This document shows positions 56,919-64,000 of a stretch of 64,000 nt of DNA, one piece after another (the stretch's first letter is position 1; every line of letters begins with the position of its first letter). The position numbers and the translations under genes are program-made. This DNA comes from Brachynemurus nebulosus (taxonomy: Eukaryota; Arthropoda; Insecta; Neuroptera; Myrmeleontidae). The notes below the pieces were generated by a model. The model was not told the origin of the DNA and searched no databases. It saw only the letters and a program-made list of their open reading frames with translations. The stretch spans positions 71,440,963 to 71,504,962 of the forward strand of contig JAPWDM010000003.1 of the NCBI GenBank assembly GCA_035578155.1. The letters run 5' to 3'.

Positions 56919-58183
56919 AGAGATAATCCCCAATGTTGAAAATTATTTTCAAAAAACCATGAACCCTGAATGATTATTACTGGCCAATACACATATTTTG
57001 CTCTCGAAAACACATTTACTTAACAGTTTTAATTGAATTAACTGATTTACGTAACAGTTTTAATCGAAAAAGGAAAAAACGGCTCTTAATTAAGGTGGAA
57101 AATTTCAATTAAAATTATAATTTTTGATTTTTTTTTTAACTTTTATGTTAATATTATTTATTTACTTCCTTTGTTCTTCTATTTATGTTCAAAATGAAAT
57201 TTCTACTACCTACGAATTATCATTACAAACGTTTTATAAAATATTCAACCGAAATATCTAAAAGATAATTTACGTAATACCAGTAGCGCAATTTTGACGT
57301 TGGCCTTTATACTTATCTGATTAAAATTTTAATGAATTTTCATCAAATTAAATTTATGAAATTTTCAAAGAATTTATAAAACATACGTTCATGTAATTGC
57401 AAAATTTATTTAATGGCAGTCGTCAACGCGGTATGGTCGGTCTTCATATTTTTAGCAACCTACACAAATTTTAATATGGTATCATTTTCTTTTTCAAGTC
57501 AAAAGAAAAAAATTTTGAGGAAATTTAGATTTTCTCTCATTTGAACTGATTTTATTATACAAAATGTGTCATTTTCTACGAAGAAACTAACCAAACTATT
57601 TTTTTATAGGAAATTTTAAAATCTAGAAATTTGGGAACAAATTTTTTTGTCGAAAAGCTAGTACCTAAATATTTTACAAAATACTGGCAAAAATCTTTTG
57701 GCGAATTTAGCACCTCACTTTTATATTCAATACTAAATTTCACTAGCCTTTAAGAAACTTTCAAGTAAAGTTTAATATTCTTTGCTATTTTGTGACACAT
57801 TTGTTATGCCAGCCTAATAGTGGCGAGGTATGTATAACCCAGTCCAACAATTTTCTGTCAATTTTGTTACTGCTGGGATAGCACAATTTGATTGTTTTCT
57901 TAAGGAAAAGTAAGTTTTCTAGTAAAAATAATAAAATTTATTAGGAAAATGAGTGATTTAAATAACATTTTAAAAAAAAGTCAGTTCTAAATATTTAAGA
58001 GGGCGATTGTGGCAAGAATCACTAAACTGAATTAAAGAAATAAACAGAAAAGATACGAAAATTTTACTCCAAAAAGCCATATTTTATAATCAGGGTAGTA
58101 TTTTATGTAATTTGTCACATTTTTATTATATTTATTTTATATTTGGCAATATCTTACCTACAATTTGTTTTCAGTTTTACGTA
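56919..58183. other. AT-rich stretch, no gene seen
   Basis: Nothing supportable apart from a short direct pair, TTACTTAACAGTTTTAATTG / TTACGTAACAGTTTTAATCG, near 57008 and 57050. Confidence 0.45.
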
Positions 58184-58493
58184 CAGTGTCTTTCATAAAG
58201 TTCATAATTGGGAAATTTTTTTACAATTGAATTTTTGGAAAACATTTCAGTCTGATTATAGTGGTGACTTTATAAATAAGCATATGTAGAAAAATGGGAA
58301 AATTTTTATTTGTCTAGAATTTATAAAATCGTTTTGAATTTAAGGCTATTTGAAGCCATATTTTGAAAAAGTAGATTTGTTGACGTTATAAACTATGGGT
58401 ATTCTTCAGTCATCAAAATCTGTTTACTAAACACCATTTTGATATAGAGTTAAAATCCTGTGGAATTTGGAACAAACCTTATGAAAGACACCA
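58184..58493. mobile_element. TA-type MITE, GTGTCTTTCATAA ends
   Basis: The left end CAGTGTCTTTCATAAAGTTC and the inverted right end TGGTGTCTTTCATAAGGTTT are flanked by TA (58182-58183, 58494-58495). The CAGTGTCTTTCATAA-type terminus is of the Tc1/mariner kind. 310 bp, noncoding. Confidence 0.7.
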
Positions 58494-58495
58494 TA

Positions 58496-59877
58496 TGTTC
58501 GTAACATTTATTTTACATTTACATATTTTATTACGAATTTTTTAACAAGAGTTGTAATTAATTTATATATGTATTTAAAACAAACGTGTTATATGGAATA
58601 TACCTCGGTATAAATACAATTTAATTACCATCAAAATCCAATGTAATTAGGTATCAATAACTAAATAAGCTACAACAAATTCCCTTGTAACATAAATTAG
58701 CTTTAAAATCCCCTATTCATATATTTAATTAATATACATATTTTTAATTAAAATTATGAACCTTAAAAATAAATATATTATTATAGATTCACTTAGAATT
58801 ACTTTTCGTCACTTTCTGAAAAATTGTTAGATATGTAACTTAATTTTTACGGATATTTTGTAAATATCAAATTTTATTATAAAAAAAAACAATCTTCAAA
58901 ATATTCATCATTGCTTTCTGTACCACCTATCAGGAACATACGGGTGCCATCCTGTAGAAGCAGAATATTTTCCTGTTAAACCGTTTAACGTCAACTGAAA
59001 AAGATAAAGGAGAAATTACACGTGGTGAACAAGCTTTGGCAGCATTTTTCCTTTGCTGAAATTCGTAGAGAATGCAATGTCTTATATTATGTTGCTTAGT
59101 ATCAGTATCAATATTTGAATAGAACGAAAATACGGACTGTTGACTTGATTTTAATTAGAGTTATTTGAACGGTGAAAAATTCTGTAAAAATTCAATTACA
59201 CACCCAATACTTTTACCACCTATACGAATCACATTTTTCAGCTCCGTCCGAAGCACGTTTAGCAACTTGTCTACCCATTTTGAATATATTTCTTCGTTAA
59301 ACCGATATTTTCCATACCGACAAACCGATTAATAATATTTTTATTGCATTCTTTTAACTCATAATTTTTCCCTTCATAATTCACGTGGGTGGGGTACGTA
59401 CGTACGCGTTCTACATTTGGTTTGTTGTGACACGATTATAAATTTTACCCAGTCATGCCCCAGCTGCAATCATATTATTCGTATATGGTACCAAAAAGAA
59501 AAAGACGGATACAGGCCATAATTTTATGTTTGATTTATCATCAAATATTATTTTTCATAAAACCAATGTTTCTTTTTGTCGTAAATATAAAAATATTTCA
59601 TGTTTTCCTAATAATAATAACATATATACGACCACAAAAAAGAAGTAATACGAAACATACATACAATAAGGGAAGAATGAATAAGGAACACATCATAGTA
59701 AACATGTAATAAGAAACGACATGACTAGCGAATGGAACAGTTCTTCAGTACAGTTCTTTCTTGTGCAATAAGAATTTTTGTGTATGGTCCATTTCACTTA
59801 AAATTAACCATGCATCATCACTTATAAATTTAAATAATTTCCATTTTCTTGGCTTTAATCTTTCATTATTACATTTA
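58496..59877. other. No gene seen
   Basis: AT-rich. An 84-codon plus-strand frame at 59455-59709 (ATG start, K/R-rich then hydrophobic) has no recognisable domain, and its composition mirrors the local A/T skew. Confidence 0.45.
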
Positions 59878-60442
59878 GGGTAAAAGCCGCTGTACCGGAA
59901 CGCGATCTAATACTGGAACAGTTTTGACATTTATATATTAATGAAGTTATTTCTGAAAGAAACCTCTGATAACAAAAATTATTATTAATAGAATGATTAT
60001 TTTTCACTTTAAATTCACCTCGCATTTAATGTTTCCTTACTTAATTAAAGAAATACATGTATATATTAAACAGTTTTTGTTGAATAAAGCATTTTGATCT
60101 TTTATTTACGTCTGATACTTAAACCATTCTGTTTCCTACTTTGACGTCTAGTGTCATATTACTCACATTACACGTCTGTTTGTATATCGGTTCTCATCTC
60201 CTAGTGTCATTAATATTTCTTTGTTTGGATATAGATGTCGACATTTTGTAAAAGAAAAACATTAATAAATAAAAATTTTTGGGTTGTATTTTTTTATAAA
60301 CATATTCATTGGATTGGATTAAGAAAATTTTGTTTCATGCTTATTAAGAAAATAAAAATGGGTGTTAATTTATTTGTCAATTTTTATAAGCCAGTTTAAT
60401 TACACACCTAAAAATAGTGTTTCGGTATAGGGGCTTTTACGT
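59878..60442. mobile_element. GTAAAAGCC-family MITE, copy 3 (expanded)
   Basis: The left end GGGTAAAAGCCGCTGTACCG and the inverted right end ACGTAAAAGCCCCTATACCG are flanked by TA (59876-59877, 60443-60444). The first ~190 bp match copies 1 and 2. About 330 bp beyond (about 60070-60400) is unique, either an insertion or sequence lost from the shorter copies. Confidence 0.85.
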
Positions 60443-61338
60443 TACGTAAATTTTTAATTTGCAGTTTGTTTTTAGAAAAGAATAGAAGATGGAATTGTTT
60501 CGAATATAAGAATTATTTCCTTTTTTAACGATGACTCATGATCAATTGTATTTGAAATCGGGTATACCACCTACATAACAAACAGTCACCAATATATTCG
60601 CATAGATGACGGATTTCTTTCTGTCCTTTTGCTTCGGTATTGTGTGCGGTTGGTAAGAAGAAAATAAAAATTGTTTGCTGCACTAAATGGAATGAATGTA
60701 TGGTGCCAGTAGTTCCAAAAATTGTTAACCACCACACACGTCCTTTCACATTTCCAGACGAAGGACACGATTCAGTCAGATTCCTCATCCTCAACCTTCA
60801 AGCCGCAACATAATGTGTAAATTGTGTAAATAAAGTATTAAAATGAATGATGTGAATGAAAAAAAAAACCTCGTTATTATTTTTTTTATTATTTATTGTA
60901 TTCGGTCTCTTTTGCTGCTACAGAAAATAGTTTATTACTAACTGAGGACTGTACGTGTTATTTTTGTAGCTTCGGTTGCAGTTTGTGAATCCGAGGCTGA
61001 AAGTGTATTTTTTCAAGCAAAAAAATGCTGAATAAAAAAAATAAAAGTTCATTAAAAATGTAATTTTTTTTAAATTAATATAATAGGCACTTTAAATAAC
61101 TATTTCCATTACGAAATCTATTTACTAGTTGACGGTAAGCCGTTACATATGTATCTAGGAAGGCAAGTTCTTTACGATTCAAGTTACCTGCTATGTAAAC
61201 GCCAACTTACAGTTCAAGTGGTTCAAAAATATTCTTTAATGCAACTTATTTGAATACTGATTCACAAGTAGAGACGGCACAAACCACCACGAGCGTTCGG
61301 GCAAACTGTTCGGATGGTTATTAAACTATAAAATAATA
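60443..61338. other. No gene seen
   Basis: The minus-strand open frames of 89 and 60 codons (60525-60794) overlap each other in different frames and show no domain. A slightly GC-richer stretch (60730-60800) lacks splice sites. Confidence 0.4.
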
Positions 61339-61942
61339 ATTGAAGAGGTGGATTCCAAAACGCGCTAAGTCACTTTTTGCAATTTTTCAGGAAATGTAAA
61401 AAACTATCTAGGTAGGCAAATGTAGTAATCTGTTTAAATTATTTTCAAGTTCTTAGATAATAATTATTATTGATGTTATTTATTTGTTCTTATTTATACA
61501 TATAATTTTCAATAGATTATATTGAAAAAGAAAACCTTTAAAAAGTTGGGTTGAGTTGGTTAAAATAAACCTAGTTTGTTTAAATACAGATATATTTCAA
61601 GAAACATTTTAAACAGTGCATTATTAGCTATTTCATGTGTTTGACATAACAAAAAATCTGTCTATAAGCAAATTTGGAAAAAAATACCAGCTAATATTGG
61701 AAAAAATGCAATGGTTTACGAGCAAATTTGACTTAGAGCGTTTTGAAATAAAACTGTCACTGACTTAGCGCTTTTTTGGAAAACATTCCATTTTTCATCA
61801 TTCATTTTACAGTAGACTAAGCTCATTTTGTAGGGTGGCACTACGAAAATTGTGTAGAGCTGGACTTGAACATTCTGCATCAGCTAAAATCTCACATTAG
61901 ACAAAAAATGACTTAGCGCCTTTTGGAATCCACCTCTTCAAT
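61339..61942. mobile_element. TA-type MITE, ATTGAAGAGGTGGATTCC ends
   Basis: Ends ATTGAAGAGGTGGATTCCAA are inverted and identical for 22 bases, then GCGCTAAGTCA is shared after a small gap. TA lies outside both ends (61337-61338, 61943-61944). TGACTTAGCGC recurs internally at about 61761 as a subterminal-type motif. 604 bp, noncoding. Confidence 0.85.
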
Positions 61943-62149
61943 TATATTGTATACTTGACATAAGAGGAAAACGTGACAAGTTGATCAAAGCATATATCAA
62001 ATTCTTCCTATCCAGAACCAATATCTGCTTGAATATTTCGGATATGGGTCAAGTAATATAACATACAATTTTATTATCATCCAGGCATTTGATATACCTA
62101 CAACTACGGTAATCACTTTTGAAATATGAAAATTGATTTCTCACCAAAA

Positions 62150-62300
62150 TGACAATATAATCACGTGCATTTTACGTTTTAGTGCTTCCTAAACAATTCT
62201 GGATTGCTGTCTGTCTATCAGTCCGTCTTACTGACCGTCTGTGTGTCCGAAATCTGGCCAAGTAGCATAACTTCGCAACTATTATTCTAGTGTAAGTAAA
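62150..62300. repeat. Dispersed repeat A, copy 2
   Basis: TCACGTGCATTTTACGTTTT ... GCTTCCTAAACAATTCTGG ... CTGTCTGTCTATCAGTCCGT ... CCAAGTAGCATAACTTCGC matches 55225-55350 in order. It is the decayed end of a dispersed noncoding repeat. Confidence 0.6.
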
Positions 62301-63188
62301 ATATTTTTTTATTGTCCGCAATTTCTGGAAACAGACACTGACAGTTAACTTAAGCTCAATTTTCTTTATAAAAGACAATACCTAACACAAACTTAAAATT
62401 TCCGGAAAATCGTGAGTGTACTGTATTAATACGTTATTCCATTGTCCATTATTTACACATGCACATGAATGGCATGAACCATCATACAGGTTCGTATTAT
62501 TAGCATTCAATATTAACGCTAATCCAACCTCGTGTCCGGAGAGCAGTTCGTAAATTTTTAATAATGTGTGATCACTTTATTACCTAAATACATACATGTA
62601 GCTCTTTGTCATTATATCTGGACTCGTGTTAATGTTTTAGTTCCATTAAAAGTTTTGCAATACGGTTGTCGGTTAAATATTATTTTAAATTGACATTTTC
62701 AATTAAAAAAACTAATTTGTAACAGCCGGCAGACACTATGCAAACTGAAATGAATATTTTATTTAACAACTATACTTTTATTTGGGCTATTCAAAAATTT
62801 TTGAATGGTACTCCCATACTTTTTGAAATAGTAGTGTACGTACTAAATGTTACGACAAATAGTTTGTTCTTTCTAGTTCAATAAAAAGAATTACCCAACA
62901 TTCCATGCTGGTGCACGAAGATACAAATTTTTCAAACTACATTCACGACAATGACAAAGAACGGGAGACGAAACGACGAGGATAGATGAAAAAGGAGCAA
63001 ATCAAAATGAGAAAACAATTTTCAGGTGTTATTATAACATGCCGTCACTCTACTCATTTCTAAAAAGATTGCGTAATTATTGCAACCTAACACAGAAGCA
63101 TAATTAGAATGGAGCAGGCGCAACAAAAAATAATATCAGTGCAAAACGAAAAACAAATTTTTATTGGAAAGTAGTTTTTTGCTTTCTA
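62301..63188. other. No gene seen
   Basis: AT-rich, with no supportable ORF, splice pair or terminal repeat. Confidence 0.45.
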
Positions 63189-63669
63189 CCGAGCCCCATT
63201 GCTTGAATCGAGAAACATTCAGAAATTTCCTTTTGGCTCCGGATGTTCCGGAAAAGCTGAAAATCTCAGTTAATATTGACTTTATCGAAAAATAACCCGG
63301 ACAAAAGTTTCATGGGAAGAAATGAGGAACTAGAAAATGACCTCGAATTTGACCTTGACCAACCAGTATCTTGAGAATCAACATATTTTATTCGTTTTTA
63401 TGACCTTCACACGACTTTGAGATATGAAGTATGAATATGGTTTTGAACGTAGAATTTCCCACTCTTTCCGAATCCAAGGTCAAAAATAGAGGTTTCCATT
63501 TAAAAAAAAGTAAAGTTGACCTCCAAATTTGGGTCCAGGTCATATTCAAGGTCAAATTCGAGGTCACTTCCTAGTTCCTCATTTCTTCCCATGAAACTCC
63601 GGGTTATTTTTCGATAAAGTCAATATTAACTGAGATTTTCAACTGTTCCGGAACTTTGTGAATGCTCGG
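63189..63669. mobile_element. 481-bp foldback MITE, ~150-bp arms
   Basis: TA (63187-63188, 63670-63671) flanks CCGAGC...GCTCGG. The arms pair through TGAAAATCTCAGTTAATATTGACTTTATC and 'ATAACCCGGA', then TTTCATGGGAAGAAATGAGG and TGACCTCGAATTTGACCTTG (given as blocks). Multiple AAGGTCA/TGACCT half-sites occur in both arms and the centre. Noncoding. Confidence 0.85.
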
Positions 63670-63679
63670 TATATACATA

Positions 63680-64000
63680 TACTAGCCGTATACCCGATGG
63701 GATTTCGCATCGACATCTTTTTATTAGGTACTCACTTTCTGCTCAATTTTAATGCTTTTCAAAAGCCTAAATCAATATCCACGTTTCTAAGTTCAACAAT
63801 AACGAACTTCCCATACGATATTCATTTCCTGTTTTAATCCCTTAAGGAATAAAATTCCAGAAACGTTTACACAACTGACTTTTATTTATAAATAGAAGCC
63901 TAGACGCCAATTTTCATATCTCCTGTGCTAAATTTCGTCCTTCTAAACCCAACAGTTTAGGCTGGGCGTTGTCTGTCAGTCAGTGTTATAAAATTATTGA
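63680..64000. repeat. Decayed dispersed repeat start (TACTAGCCGTATACCCG)
   Basis: TATACTAGCCGTATACCCGA begins a stretch ending in CTGTCAGTCAGTG at the window edge. ACTAGCCG(T)TACCCG-type starts with CTGTC/AGTCAGT strings are common in insect dispersed repeats of the same style as 20790-21800. It is cut by the window end. Confidence 0.45.

Noticed and set aside
1..64000. CRISPR arrays, bacterial genes, rRNA, or integrated virus
   Set aside because: No regular spacer-repeat arrays, Shine-Dalgarno-led ORFs, rRNA blocks or viral-type long ORFs are visible.

Overview
This is strongly AT-rich eukaryotic DNA (AT-rich by eye; not counted) and almost certainly comes from an arthropod nuclear genome, most likely an insect. 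The main evidence is its repeats: irritans-type mariner, pogo/Tigger, piggyBac, hAT and PIF/Harbinger-like short elements, a tRNA-derived SINE, and decayed 'CTGTCTGTCTG ... GGACGGATTTTAAT' and 'ACCCGCCGCTTCG' dispersed repeats of a kind common in insects. There are no bacterial operons, rRNA, intact tRNA genes or CRISPR arrays. The longest open frame is only 140 codons, and most open frames are chance or repeat-derived. I cannot name the species.

Layout. 1-134 looks like the last coding exon of a plus-strand gene ending in a PDZ-like fold, with polyadenylation signals at 222 and 406. The other ~63 kb is a gene desert or very large introns. 0.9-6.6 kb: a TA-flanked MITE (914-1487), a degenerate tandem pair, a TATA/Inr promoter-like site, and a diverged ~0.85 kb direct duplication (3494-4350 and 5730-6631). 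11-19 kb: two internally deleted pogo-like elements that keep transposase fragments (one split by a hAT MITE), a CAGCTGAACC-ended MITE, a 130-bp-arm hairpin, a hAT MITE, an (AT)n-bearing MITE, and copy 1 of a GGGTAAAAGCC family. 20-30 kb: old dispersed repeats, a candidate two-TM ORF, a MITE with a duplicated end, a mariner relic, a piggyBac-like MITE and a nested palindrome complex. 31-45 kb: GC-richer exon- or promoter-like islands, a SINE, a 640-bp foldback, another hAT MITE, tandem repeats, a Tigger-like element with a PIF/Harbinger-like MITE inside it, and a very recent-looking 400-bp foldback. 46-54 kb: a spaced motif array, a 1.76-kb Mutator-like foldback with a perfect 9-bp target duplication, a second mariner relic and a nested MITE pair. 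55-64 kb: a second piggyBac-like element, more TA-flanked MITEs and decayed tails.

How it works together: this is not a metabolic or defence locus but a graveyard of nonautonomous DNA transposons. Nearly all were recognised here by terminal inverted repeats plus superfamily-typical target duplications (TA, TAA, TTAA, 8 bp, 9 bp). Several are nested, which gives a relative order of insertion. Several have arms of about 100-450 bp that would form long dsRNA hairpins if read through by a transcript. Host-gene signals are limited to the window-start exon and four weak GC-richer islands (31.3, 39.2, 41.1 and 52.8 kb). All homology statements come from reading the sequence and were not confirmed by a search.
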